From NCBI RefSeq assembly GCF_900176365.1, contig NZ_FWXY01000015.1, positions 62,001-126,000 of the forward strand: a stretch of 64,000 nt of DNA, read 5' to 3'. This DNA is from Desulfocicer vacuolatum DSM 3385. GTDB lineage: Bacteria > Desulfobacterota > Desulfobacteria > Desulfobacterales > Desulfobacteraceae. The translations under genes were made by a program, and so were the position numbers. Under the pieces are notes generated by a model. That model made no database searches, had not been told where the DNA came from, and was given only the letters and a program-made list of their open reading frames with translations. Shown here piece after piece: positions 9,227 through 18,492 of the stretch. Numbering within the stretch: position 1 is the first letter of the stretch; each line of letters opens with the position of its first letter.

Positions 9227-10123
9227 TTACCTGACCACCCACACGGTGAGATGCTGGGCCAGCTTAAATATTTTTTCTCCCACCCTGCCCCCAAGCAGTT
9301 CCTTTAACGCACTTATCCCTCTTCTACCCACCACAACGGTGCCAAACTGACCCTGTGCCACCTTTTCAATGATGGCATCTGTAAGGCTTTTCTTACCTTC
9401 AAGAATTTCACATGCCACTCTGTCAACGGCAAACCCGGAAGCCATGAGCTCCTGTCTGGAATGATTTAATTTGGCTTCAATATCATCGATTTCTGTGAGG
9501 TCACCGGCATTTTTCTGGAGTTTCGAAACATGGCATAAGAGAACCTTACATGCAGCGGCATCCAGCATTTTTTTCATGTGGTCCACGGCTTTTATGATGG
9601 TATTGGAGCCATCAAAGGCAACCAGGAAATTTCGGCTGTCCGGCAGTCCCCCCACCACAATCAGCGGAATTGTATTGATTTTGTCCAGAAGTTTGTTGGG
9701 AACATTTCCGGCAAGAATATCTTTCAAACGGCTGTGTCCCCGTCGTCCCACCACAACGGCGCTATACCCCTGCATGGATTCATCCACAAGGTCACGCACC
9801 ACACCATGGACTGTATTTTTGACTTTTCTTTCAATGGAGGTGGCAGGAAACCCGGCTTCAATGAGTATATTTTGGGCTTTATCCAGGCAGGCATTAAACG
9901 CCTTGGCCTGTGTGGCCATGGATGCCCTGACATCAGAGGTTTTCAGGCTCAGATTAAGTTCCTTTTCCATGGTCCAGAACGATTTAGGAATGTTTTTCCC
10001 CACATAGAACAGTACAGCATCGGTTATTTCCGACGGAAACACCTTTCCCACATAGCGTACTGCATCAAGGGCCAGATCAGATCCATCATAGGCAATTAAT
10101 ACGCGCAGTCTTTTTTCGTCCAT
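9227..10123 (-). CDS. Universal stress protein, tandem UspA domains
   Basis: This 298-residue cytoplasmic protein consists of two UspA folds. The first starts RVLIAYDGSDLALDAVRYV and ends with VVVGRRGHSRLKDILAGNV, the ATP-binding G-2x-G-9x-G type motif. The second starts NFLVAFDGSNTIIKAVDHM and ends VVVGRRGISALKELLGGRV. Such proteins bind ATP and act in stress survival; no partner is indicated. The frame has earlier ATG codons, but ATG at 10123 is chosen because GGGGAGG lies six bases before it. It is a single-gene unit. Confidence 0.88.
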   Translation of the reverse strand: MDEKRLRVLIAYDGSDLALDAVRYVGKVFPSEITDAVLFYVGKNIPKSFWTMEKELNLSLKTSDVRASMATQAKAFNACLDKAQNILIEAGFPATSIERKVKNTVHGVVRDLVDESMQGYSAVVVGRRGHSRLKDILAGNVPNKLLDKINTIPLIVVGGLPDSRNFLVAFDGSNTIIKAVDHMKKMLDAAACKVLLCHVSKLQKNAGDLTEIDDIEAKLNHSRQELMASGFAVDRVACEILEGKKSLTDAIIEKVAQGQFGTVVVGRRGISALKELLGGRVGEKIFKLAQHLTVWVVR

Positions 10124-10281
10124 GCACATCCCTCCCCGCATTGTGTTAAGTTGACAAAATTTGTCTTTTGGACATTACCTCATAACAACACTTTATCTAT
10201 ACCTATTATATTGTTTTCAGGCAAGTTTAATTTACTTTGGAAGATGGGAATGTCCAAGAAAAAAAATTATTATAACAATAA

Positions 10282-10465
10282 CTCAACTTTCGGTGTTCGC
10301 ATTTCGTGGTGGGGTCAGGCTTTCGTTATTGACATTATCCAGGCTTTTTTCGTTGGCAAAGGCCTTGGTCGATAACATCAATAACAAAAGCCTGACCCCG
10401 TCGGCACACTGAGCCCATCGGTACATTTAAAAATGCTGGCTTTGAAATGAAGCCCGAAAGTTGAG
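10282..10465 (+). mobile_element. MITE-like element, left copy, before asnB
   Basis: The 184-bp element has terminal inverted repeats CTCAACTTTCGG and CCGAAAGTTGAG and an internal palindrome built from GGGGTCAGGCTTT and AAGCCTGACCCC. A second copy at 12559-12742 in opposite orientation differs at three positions. If one base is added at each end, CAATA directly flanks it on both sides, a possible 5-bp target duplication. It encodes no protein. Confidence 0.75.
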
Positions 10466-10616
10466 GCAATAATAATCAGCAAAGGGGCTGAAACAAAAAG
10501 CCCAAATGTCGCTGAGTGTAAAGGATATGGCTAAAAGGATTGACAAATGCAAACCTTAAACATAAAGTTCAATAAACATTTAAATAAATATTCAATAAAG
10601 GCAGTTGTTGTAAGTA

Positions 10617-12554
10617 ATGTGCGGAATCGCTGGAATTGTTAATTTCAAAAATTTTGAAGATAAAGAACCTACCCTGCATAGAATGGCAGGATATCTGCGT
10701 CACAGGGGCCCCGATGCTGCTGGTTTTTACTCACAGGGCCCTGTGGGACTTGCCCACACACGCTTGAGCATCATTGACCTTACCAGCGGCAATCAACCCA
10801 TCCACAATGAAGATCAATCCATATGGGTCATATTTAATGGAGAAATTTTCAATTATCCCGAATTGAAATGTAAATTGCAGTCCCGCGGGCACCAATTTTA
10901 TACCCAAACAGATACCGAAATTCTGGTGCACATGTATGAAGAATATAATACAAAAATGTTTTCATATCTAAACGGTCAATTTGCCCTTGCTTTATGGGAT
11001 ATAAAGACCCAGACCCTTCTGCTTGGGAGGGACAGAATGGGCATAAGACCATTGTTTTATTTCCATGCCCACAACCGGCTTGTTTTTGCTTCTGAAATCA
11101 AGGCAATTTTTGCAGACCAGACAATTCCACGCAAACTGGATACCCAAAATTTATCAGATCTATTCACCTGCTGGTCAACAATGGCCCATGGAACCTCTTT
11201 TCAAAATATTTTCCAACTTGAGCCCGGTCATTATGCCTTATTTTCAAAACAGGGGATGAGTCTTAACCAATATTGGGAACTTCCCTTTGGTAAAACCTCT
11301 TTTCGAAAAGAGTCCGTTGATGAACTTGCTTATGAGCTGAATCATTTAATCATGGATGCCGCCCGTATACGACTCAGGGCCGACGTCTCTGTGGGAGCAT
11401 ACTTGAGCGGGGGGCTGGACAGCACATACACAAGTGCCCTTGTAAAAAACAACTTTAACAACAAATTATGTTCCTTTTCAGTGGGGTTTACAAATAAAAA
11501 TTTTGACGAGTCCCCCTATCAAAACAGAGCAGTGGAACACCTTGGAACAAATCATAAAACGATCAACTGTTCCCACGATGATATCGGAAATGTTTTTCCA
11601 AAGGTCATCTGGCACACGGAAACACCAATTTTAAGAACAGCTCCGGCTCCCCTTTTGATCTTATCAAACCTTGTTAAAAAAAATAATTTTAAGGTTGTCC
11701 TGACCGGAGAAGGTGCAGATGAGATCTTTGCGGGATACAATATTTTCAAAGCAGACAAGGTCCGCCGCTTCTGGGCAAAATTTCCTGACTCCCGCCTGCG
11801 ACCAAGGCTTCTTGAAAAATTATATCCCTATGTTTTTAGCCAGAAAAATTCAAAATCCATAAAATTCCTGGAAGAATTTTTCAAAAAAGGCCTGGAAGAC
11901 ATCAATTCTCCCGTTTATTCCCACATACAAAGATGGGAGAGTAATTCCCATTTAAAAATCTTTTTTTCAGAAAATCTCAAGCAGCAATCACAGGGCATTG
12001 AAGACTTTGTGAAAAGATACTGTACCACGCTGCCTGATGATTACATGGATTGGGACCCTTTATCAAGAGCACAATATTGTGAAATTAAAATATTTTTATC
12101 CAATTATCTGCTTTCCTCCCAGGGTGATCGCATGAGCATGGCAAATTCCATTGAAGGCCGCTATCCATTTCTGGATCACAGGGTTGTTGAATTTGCTGCA
12201 AGCCTGCCTCCAATGTTTAGAATGAATGGCATTACAGAAAAATACATACTGAAACACTCAGCCCGGGGAATGGTTCTTGATGAGCTGATAGAAAGACCCA
12301 AACAACCTTATCGCGCTCCCATGACCCAGGCTTTTCTGGGAAATACCACCCATGAGTATGTCCATGATCTATTGTCTGAAACTGCAATTAAAAATGCTGG
12401 TTATTTTGACCATAAAAAAACAAACAGGTTGGTAAAAAAATGTCAAAAGCAAGGGGGAACGCTATTAAGTGAACGTGAAAACATGGCTTTGATTGGAATT
12501 TTATCTACCCAGCTTCTGGATTTTCAATTTATTAATAATTTCCCAGCAGCTTAA
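10617..12554 (+). CDS. asnB: Asparagine synthase (glutamine-hydrolysing) family protein
   Basis: This 645-residue protein has an N-terminal class II glutaminase domain starting with the catalytic Cys2 (MCGIAGI), with RLSIIDL and FNGEIFN, and a C-terminal synthase domain with the PP-loop SGGLDSTYTSAL near residue 265 and the LTGEGADEIFAGY motif. It makes ammonia from glutamine and adenylates a carboxylate, classically aspartate. Family members in polysaccharide or natural-product clusters amidate other substrates, so asparagine synthesis is not certain. It stands alone between two inverted MITE-like elements, and is AT-rich compared with the rnf genes. An amidotransferase-like gene and an acyl carrier protein follow beyond the second element. 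Confidence 0.88.
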   Translation: MCGIAGIVNFKNFEDKEPTLHRMAGYLRHRGPDAAGFYSQGPVGLAHTRLSIIDLTSGNQPIHNEDQSIWVIFNGEIFNYPELKCKLQSRGHQFYTQTDTEILVHMYEEYNTKMFSYLNGQFALALWDIKTQTLLLGRDRMGIRPLFYFHAHNRLVFASEIKAIFADQTIPRKLDTQNLSDLFTCWSTMAHGTSFQNIFQLEPGHYALFSKQGMSLNQYWELPFGKTSFRKESVDELAYELNHLIMDAARIRLRADVSVGAYLSGGLDSTYTSALVKNNFNNKLCSFSVGFTNKNFDESPYQNRAVEHLGTNHKTINCSHDDIGNVFPKVIWHTETPILRTAPAPLLILSNLVKKNNFKVVLTGEGADEIFAGYNIFKADKVRRFWAKFPDSRLRPRLLEKLYPYVFSQKNSKSIKFLEEFFKKGLEDINSPVYSHIQRWESNSHLKIFFSENLKQQSQGIEDFVKRYCTTLPDDYMDWDPLSRAQYCEIKIFLSNYLLSSQGDRMSMANSIEGRYPFLDHRVVEFAASLPPMFRMNGITEKYILKHSARGMVLDELIERPKQPYRAPMTQAFLGNTTHEYVHDLLSETAIKNAGYFDHKKTNRLVKKCQKQGGTLLSERENMALIGILSTQLLDFQFINNFPAA

Positions 12555-12558
12555 ATAA

Positions 12559-12742
12559 CTCAACTTTCGGGCTTCATTTCAAAGCTGGCATTTTTAAATG
12601 TACCGATGGGCTCAGTGTGCCGACGGGGTCAGGCTTTTGTTATTGATGTTATCGACCAAGGCCTTTGCCAACGAAAAAAGCCTGGATAATGTCAATAACG
12701 AAAGCCTGACCCTACCACGAAATGCGAACACCGAAAGTTGAG
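12559..12742 (-). mobile_element. MITE-like element, right copy, after asnB (inverted)
   Basis: This is the reverse complement of the copy at 10282-10465 with three differences in 184 bases. It begins four bases after the asnB stop. With one base added at each end, TAAATA flanks both sides, a possible 6-bp target duplication that differs from the one at the left copy. Separate insertions are therefore more likely than one composite transposition. Confidence 0.75.
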
Positions 12743-12923
12743 TTAAATAGGGGTTGATCATAAGCTGGGCCACTATACGTGAAATAAAATCTTATTGACT
12801 TCAAAGCGCTGCAATTACAGGTGTTAATTTTAACCTCTAAAATTTTATTACAAAATGGCCCATGTTATGACCAAGCCCGTTAAATAATTTAGAACGAGGC
12901 AATGACCTCAATATGGAGATAGT

Positions 12924-13958
12924 GTGATTACAGATCAACTAAATATTCCAAAACAAATCTGTAAACGTTGCATTCTGCCAGGAACATTTCCCGGCATTAA
13001 ATTTAATGAGAATGGTTTGTGCAACCATTGCCAGAAACAGATAGACTCTTCTCAAACATCCAACACGTCAACAAAAAAAAGAAATTTCAGATATCGCCTT
13101 GATGCTCTGGTTCATGATTTAAAGGGAACAGCTCCTGTTTATGATATTATTGTGGCTTACAGCGGAGGTAAAGACTCTTCTTATATACTGAAACTTTTAA
13201 AAGAACAATACAACCTGCGCATTCTTGCCATGACCCTGGATAATCATTTTGTATCACCTGCTGCCATTGAAAACATTAAGGTCATAACAGACAAACTTGC
13301 CATCGACACCCTTATAATCAGACCTCCCTGGGCTGCAATAAAGCCGATGTTTAATCTGACTGCACAAAAAGATATTTTTTCAAAAACCACCCTCATGCGG
13401 GCATCCAGCATCTGTACTGCCTGTATAGGCATCGTTAAAAGCATTGTTCTGAAAACAGCCCTTGAAATGTCCATTCCTCTTGTTGGATATGGCTGGTCCC
13501 CGGGACAAGCTCCTATTCAGTCTGCCATATTAAAAACAAACCCCCAATTAATTCAGACCAATCAAAAAGTATTGATAAATTCTTTTCCCCTTGAATTAAA
13601 AGAAAAACTGAATCAATATTTTATACCAGATAGTTACTTCAAAACATTCAAAGAAAAGTTTCCCCACAACATTCACCCCCTGGCCTTTTTTGATTATGAT
13701 GAAGACCATATAAAAAAAGAGCTTAAAAAAATGGGCTGGAAATCACCCGAAGATACAGACAGCAATTCATCCAACTGCCGAATCAATGCATATGCCAACC
13801 AGTGTCATATACTGCGCCATGGATTCCATCCCTATGTGTGGGAAATTGCCAACATGGTGCGCCAGAACATCATGACCCGGGAGCAAGGATTAATAAAAAT
13901 ATATTCTGATCAGAATAAAGAAATGGTAAGTTACGCAAAGGAAAAACTTCAACAATGA
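12924..13958 (+). CDS. PP-loop amidotransferase, WbpG/PseA-like (N-acetyl sugar amidotransferase family)
   Basis: This 344-residue cytoplasmic protein begins with a cysteine-rich ribbon (CKRCILPGTFPGIKF, then CNHCQ), followed by the ATP-pyrophosphatase loop AYSGGKDSSYILKLL near residue 75 and a CTACIGIVKS segment. This order is that of WbpG/PseA/LegA-type enzymes, which use ATP and ammonia to make an acetamidino group on surface sugars. The start is GTG at 12924, preceded by GGAG. It overlaps the acyl carrier protein gene by ATGA, so they are translationally coupled. No sugar-nucleotide or glycosyltransferase gene is nearby, so the substrate is unknown. The upstream AsnB might supply ammonia; that is inference. 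Confidence 0.75.
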   Translation: MITDQLNIPKQICKRCILPGTFPGIKFNENGLCNHCQKQIDSSQTSNTSTKKRNFRYRLDALVHDLKGTAPVYDIIVAYSGGKDSSYILKLLKEQYNLRILAMTLDNHFVSPAAIENIKVITDKLAIDTLIIRPPWAAIKPMFNLTAQKDIFSKTTLMRASSICTACIGIVKSIVLKTALEMSIPLVGYGWSPGQAPIQSAILKTNPQLIQTNQKVLINSFPLELKEKLNQYFIPDSYFKTFKEKFPHNIHPLAFFDYDEDHIKKELKKMGWKSPEDTDSNSSNCRINAYANQCHILRHGFHPYVWEIANMVRQNIMTREQGLIKIYSDQNKEMVSYAKEKLQQ

Positions 13959-14203
13959 ATGAAATCAAAAAAACAATCAGAAAATTTATTATTGAAAATT
14001 TTTTATTTGGAGAAGAGGACAATTTAAAGGGCGATACTTCTTTTCTTGAAGAAGGAATTATTGACAGCACTGGTGTTCTGGAGTTGATCGAATTTCTTGA
14101 AGAACAATTTGACATTACAGTTAAGGATGATGAGATCATCCCGGAAAACTTGGATTCATTAAATAATCTTGAAAAATTTTTAACAAGGGTGGAAGCCAAA
14201 TAA
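13955..14203 (+). CDS. Acyl carrier protein
   Basis: This acidic 82-residue protein has the carrier-protein fold pattern: an N-terminal helix, the loop GDTSFLEEGIIDSTGVLELI with the 4'-phosphopantetheine serine in DST (canonical DSL), and EEQFDITVKDDEI. It would carry an acyl or aminoacyl group as a thioester. It overlaps the amidotransferase stop by ATGA. Dedicated carrier proteins next to AsnB/WbpG-type enzymes suggest a specialised amide or acyl transfer, not general fatty-acid synthesis. Confidence 0.85.
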   Translation: MNEIKKTIRKFIIENFLFGEEDNLKGDTSFLEEGIIDSTGVLELIEFLEEQFDITVKDDEIIPENLDSLNNLEKFLTRVEAK

Positions 14204-14231
14204 TCAATAATAACGACTTATTATTGATTAT
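14200..14231 (+). terminator. AT-rich hairpin at the end of the acyl carrier gene
   Basis: A perfect 14-base stem (ATAATCAATAATAA / TTATTATTGATTAT) with a CGAC loop contains the stop codon of the acyl carrier gene. There is no long T run after it, so termination is likely but not proven. Confidence 0.5.
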
Positions 14232-14312
14232 TTGGGGAACCAGTCCCCTAATCACCCAATGAAACGAGGGCACATTCCCATTTTCTCGGTTAAAAAATTT
14301 TGTCTTTTGATT

Positions 14313-14397
14313 CTGATAGCGGACAAGCCGAATTATACGCTACCCACATGAAACAGTGAAGGGTCACATTTATAAATAACCGACCTTTCGCTATCAG
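14313..14397. repeat. Short inverted-repeat-bounded segment
   Basis: CTGATAGCG at the left and CGCTATCAG at the right bound 85 bp, with partial further pairing inward (CCGAATTAT / ATAACCG). It lies between the foreign-looking cassette and the AOR gene. The length and inverted ends suggest a MITE-like remnant; no target duplication is evident. Confidence 0.35.
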
Positions 14398-14458
14398 TTA
14401 GATCTGTTGAGCCGTCTTTCTCTTGAATCTATTTTAACGACAAATCTCTGGAAAGCTG

Positions 14459-16393
14459 CTATATCTTTTCTTCAGGCGGTTTACCAATTGCAGGATCCCA
14501 GTTGAAATGCCGCCAATACTCTTCAATCATCCCATCGATATCAACTGATCGGTTTTTGTTAGCACCTTCTGTCTGAGGCGGGTGCCCCACTGCCCGGGTA
14601 TGGGGCCTGACAGATTGTGGGTCAATGCCATGCTTGAGATTAAACGCCTGTTTCATGCTCTGGAGACGATCGCCGATTTCCAGATATTCTTCAGGGGTTT
14701 TGTCCCATCCGGTAGCTGCGTTAAGCCATTCAAAAAAAGGCACCCGGTCGACCCCAATCTGCGCACCAAAAACACACCCGCCAGCACAGTTTAATATATT
14801 CATGAATTTACTACAGGCAGCCGCTTCAACGGCTTTATTTTCAGTTATCTTATATTTACTTTTCTTGCGGTATATCAGCCTGGGTCTGGGCAGGGACTTG
14901 TCTTTTTTCCAAAGGCGGTACATCTCATAATACAACTGGCTTCCGATGGTGTGCCTTCCTGGATTCGCTTCCACCGCATAGTGTAAAGCAAACCCCGGAT
15001 CAAAACGGCTGTCGTGCATGGGCAGTTCCTGTCCACCGGCATGTACAGCATATTTCTCAGAGCTTTTTCCGATTTTCTCCGATGCTTTCTTGACGCCGTC
15101 TGCCAGGATGTCACCGATGCCTTCCCTGGCAATCATCTTGTCCAGCAAAGCCATAATAACGTCTGGATCTCCCCATTTCAGTTCCAGGCCGCCCGTGTCT
15201 TCTTTGGTTAATATGCCCATCTCATAGCATTCAATGGCAAACGCAATGGTTCCACCTGCAGAAATTGTATCCATTCCAGCCCGGTTGAGCCGATCATTCA
15301 TTTGAAATACACTTTCCATGTTATCGTTTAAACAAAGACCGGAAAGTGCCATGATGGACTCATATTCCGGCTTATGGGTTTCGCCATTGGGAAATTTGCC
15401 TTTGCAAATGCCGCCACATCCCAATGGGCATGAAAAACAGCGATATTTTGAGACTTCACTTTCAATGATTTTATCCGGGTTGATCGCGTGGGATTGATCT
15501 TTTTTGAAATCAAGGTTAGAGCCGCCCCAGTTCTTTATGGGTGAATCACCGATTTCCACGGAATATTGGTTTGAAGCAATGGTTCCCCATTTTCGGAGCA
15601 TACATTTCCAGAGCATACCGTCCATAGCCGTCTGAAACGGCAGCAAACGCAACAGTGCCCCCAGAATACGAAATCCGTTTCCAGAAAGAAGTCGGGGCTG
15701 AAACTGGACCCATTTATTACATTTTTTAGATAATTCATTAATCTTTTTCCGATTGTGGGGCGTAATTTTTTTCTTACCGTCTAAAACCACGGCCTTTAAT
15801 TTTTTTGATCCCATAACAGCGCCGAGCCCGGACCGGGCGGCCATTCGTCCCCGGTCATTGCTGACACCGGAAATGCAGGACATTTTTTCACCAGCTGCCC
15901 CGATGCAGGCCACTCTGGGCTTGCTTTTTTTTTTGAGTTCAGCAATCAGGATTTCTTCGGTTTCAATGGCATCTTTTCCCCACAGATGGCTGGCATCTTT
16001 AAGTTCCGGCCTACCGTTTTTTATATACAGATATACCGGTTTTTCACTTATTCCTTTAAAAAAAATAGCATCAAATCCGCAACGTTTGATGGCCGGGGAA
16101 AAATTCCCTCCGCAGTTGGCTTCTCCGTAACCTCCGGTTAAAGGGGATTTACCCATCACCATCCAGCGTCCGGTGAACAAGCTTCCGGTGCCTGTCAGAA
16201 GCCCGGAAACAAATCCCAACATATTATCCGGTCCCAGAGGGTCGGCATCAGCAGGGATGTGATTGTACAGGATAAATCCTCCGAGACCTGCACCGGAAAG
16301 ATATTTTTCATAAATTGAATCTGCTATTTCTTGTTCTTGAAATGTTGCGTCGGATAGGTTAACCATTAAAACTTTACCCATATAACCAGTCAC
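14459..16393 (-). CDS. Aldehyde:ferredoxin oxidoreductase (tungsten-type)
   Basis: This 644-residue protein is of the AOR family, which oxidises aldehydes to acids, or the reverse, with ferredoxin at a tungsten/pterin centre. The N-terminal signature MGKVLMVNLSD and the pterin-binding segments (GGYGEANCGGNFSP, NDRGRMAARSGLGAVMGSKK) are present. A cluster motif CFSCPLGCGGIC lies near residue 310 and a late Cys-rich segment reads NILNCAGGCVFG. It lies downstream of the acyl-CoA ligase gene on the same strand, so it may reduce or oxidise the acid/aldehyde pair handled by the ligase. The gap of about 270 bases between them contains an R1 end copy. Confidence 0.9.
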   Translation of the reverse strand: MTGYMGKVLMVNLSDATFQEQEIADSIYEKYLSGAGLGGFILYNHIPADADPLGPDNMLGFVSGLLTGTGSLFTGRWMVMGKSPLTGGYGEANCGGNFSPAIKRCGFDAIFFKGISEKPVYLYIKNGRPELKDASHLWGKDAIETEEILIAELKKKSKPRVACIGAAGEKMSCISGVSNDRGRMAARSGLGAVMGSKKLKAVVLDGKKKITPHNRKKINELSKKCNKWVQFQPRLLSGNGFRILGALLRLLPFQTAMDGMLWKCMLRKWGTIASNQYSVEIGDSPIKNWGGSNLDFKKDQSHAINPDKIIESEVSKYRCFSCPLGCGGICKGKFPNGETHKPEYESIMALSGLCLNDNMESVFQMNDRLNRAGMDTISAGGTIAFAIECYEMGILTKEDTGGLELKWGDPDVIMALLDKMIAREGIGDILADGVKKASEKIGKSSEKYAVHAGGQELPMHDSRFDPGFALHYAVEANPGRHTIGSQLYYEMYRLWKKDKSLPRPRLIYRKKSKYKITENKAVEAAACSKFMNILNCAGGCVFGAQIGVDRVPFFEWLNAATGWDKTPEEYLEIGDRLQSMKQAFNLKHGIDPQSVRPHTRAVGHPPQTEGANKNRSVDIDGMIEEYWRHFNWDPAIGKPPEEKI

Positions 16394-16563
16394 ACAATAC
16401 CTCCTTTCCCATATTAATTTTACTAATTACCACTTATTCTTCGTGACTGTTATGCCATGCCGTCGGCTAACTTTGGGAAAAAAAGAGCGGTAATATTTTT
16501 TCACCATGTTTATCTATCCTTGCTTTTTTATGAATGTCTTGAAAACCCAAGGAGTGACATCAT

Positions 16564-16618
16564 CATTTGTTATGGGCGAAGCGAGGTAAAACACCTAAAT
16601 CGCCCATGGCGGTTATTG
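16564..16618 (+). repeat. R1 dispersed repeat, partial copy
   Basis: ATTTGTTATGGGCGAAG and, after a short stretch, CGCCCATGGCGGTTATTG reproduce the second half and terminal motif of the R1 unit. It lies between the acyl-CoA ligase and AOR genes. Confidence 0.5.
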
Positions 16619-16661
16619 ATATTTAAATTTTGGTAAATACGGCAAGCCGTTTCCAAATATT

Positions 16662-18344
16662 TTAACTGTTGGCTTTATTAACCCGAAGGGATTTTTTATT
16701 TACTTTCCCAACCGATGTCGTGGGCAATTCATCCATGAATTCAATTATTTTAGGCACTTTATAAGATGCCATTTTTTCTCTGGCAAACAAGATGAGTTCC
16801 TCACGAATCTTTTTATCAGCTTCGTTCTTCCAAGCCTCACTTTTCTTAACCACAAGTTTTACTATTTCACTATCCGGACGGTCCAAATTTGGGACTCCGA
16901 CAAGGGCACAAACGCTGATCGCAGGATGATCGTAAAACTTGCCTTCTACTTCACTGGAATAAACTTTGTAGCCGCCAACATTAATCATGTCTTTTGCCCT
17001 ATCAACTATATAAACATATCCGTTTTCATCCATACGTCCAACGTCTCCAGTATACATCCAAAGCCTATCATCAAGTTCCCTGAGTGTATTTCGTGTTTCA
17101 TTTTCTTTGTTCAAATATTCCTGCATCACTGTGGGACCGCTTATGATCAGTTCTCCTTCCTGCCCTAAGGGAACCTCAGATTTACCCTCGTTTACATCAA
17201 CTACTTTTAAGAGTATGTTGGATATAGGCAAACCTACGGATCCAATTTTTTTCTTTCCTTGGGCAGGATTAACAGTGATCATGGGACAAGTTTCGGTCAT
17301 TCCCCAGACTTCGACAAGCTTTTTGGGACCGATAATCTGTTCAAGTTCCCTGATGCGGTCTTCGGGAAATGGTGCTGCACCGGAGATCCAATACCTGAGG
17401 TTGGAAAAATCCAAATTTTTAAAACCGTCATTTTCCATAAGCATGAAACTAAGGGAGGGAACATTGCCGATAACATGTGGATTCAAGGCATCTATGGCGT
17501 CGACAATAGCGTTTAAATCCCGGGGATTAGGAATGACCGCTTGAGTTACCCCAGAAATCATGGCACAGTTGGAAAAAAACAATCCAGCTATATGGAACAT
17601 AGGAAACGCACTGAGCCAGGGACCTGTTTCGGATTCCAATTTCATATAATGTTTGAATATTGAAATATCGGCGACCATGTTTTTATGGGTCAAGACTGCA
17701 CCCTTAGGCAATCCAGTGGTTCCGCCGGTATACTGGATAAAACAAGGAGCCTCCGGTGCCACATCCACAGGGGCGAAGGAAGCCGAATGTTGTTCCAGGA
17801 AACTCATAAACGAAAGCACATCCTTTCCGGACAGCGGTTTACCAGAAGGGTATTCGGTTATATTCGGTATAAAATCCATTGCACCAGCTACCAGGACCGT
17901 TTTTATACTCGTGGTTTTATCCGCCAAAGGCATGTACTTGGAATCAAACAAACCATCCAGCATAACAAGGACACTGGGCTTACAATCATTTAATTGATAG
18001 GCTATTTCATCCGGCATAAGCAGCGGCGACAGCCCTGATACCGTACAACCGGCCAAAAGAGATCCCACTATGGCAATATGATACTGTGGAATATTGGGCA
18101 GACAAACAGCCACACAATCCCCTTTACCAAATTTTTTTTCCTGGAGCCCTTTTGCAAATTTATATGATTTTTCCAAAAGTTCACCAAAAGTCATGGTTGT
18201 CCCCATGTAATAAAGGCAGTTTTTGCTTTCGTATGTTTTGCATGCTTTTACAAACCAGTCCCCTAATGTTATTTCTGGAATGTCGATTTCAGGCTTGACT
18301 CCCTCATCATACGATTTCAACCAAATTTCTTGGAAATATTTCAT
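16662..18344 (-). CDS. Acyl-CoA synthetase (AMP-forming), FadD-like
   Basis: This 560-residue adenylate-forming ligase would activate a fatty or other hydrophobic carboxylic acid to acyl-CoA. It has the P-loop YTGGTTGLPKGAVLTHKN near residue 215, the VWGMTETCPM motif, YTGDVGRMDENGYVYIVDR and the C-terminal lysine segment PTTSVGKVNKKSLR. An AGGAG ribosome-binding site precedes the ATG. It follows the MMPL transporter gene on the same strand, about 150 bases away. Genes for such ligases often accompany DUF1302/DUF1329/MMPL clusters. Chain length cannot be told. Confidence 0.88.
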   Translation of the reverse strand: MKYFQEIWLKSYDEGVKPEIDIPEITLGDWFVKACKTYESKNCLYYMGTTMTFGELLEKSYKFAKGLQEKKFGKGDCVAVCLPNIPQYHIAIVGSLLAGCTVSGLSPLLMPDEIAYQLNDCKPSVLVMLDGLFDSKYMPLADKTTSIKTVLVAGAMDFIPNITEYPSGKPLSGKDVLSFMSFLEQHSASFAPVDVAPEAPCFIQYTGGTTGLPKGAVLTHKNMVADISIFKHYMKLESETGPWLSAFPMFHIAGLFFSNCAMISGVTQAVIPNPRDLNAIVDAIDALNPHVIGNVPSLSFMLMENDGFKNLDFSNLRYWISGAAPFPEDRIRELEQIIGPKKLVEVWGMTETCPMITVNPAQGKKKIGSVGLPISNILLKVVDVNEGKSEVPLGQEGELIISGPTVMQEYLNKENETRNTLRELDDRLWMYTGDVGRMDENGYVYIVDRAKDMINVGGYKVYSSEVEGKFYDHPAISVCALVGVPNLDRPDSEIVKLVVKKSEAWKNEADKKIREELILFAREKMASYKVPKIIEFMDELPTTSVGKVNKKSLRVNKANS

Positions 18345-18492
18345 AGTGGTCTCCTTGTAAAAATTTCAGCAAATATTTACGTTTTTACTTTATTAGAAAA
18401 TTTTAGTTCTGTAATCGTTTTTTTACCAAGATAGCTGCCAGGCGGAGAAGTAAAACGTATCACCCATCTGGCAGGTACCATATTTCGAAAAC

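Noticed and set aside
10151-10412. Small plus-strand frames before asnB
   Set aside because: They run through the MITE-like element and its palindrome and show no coding features.
10282-12742. A composite transposon carrying asnB
   Set aside because: No transposase is present, and the two flanking elements have different apparent target duplications, so separate insertions fit better.
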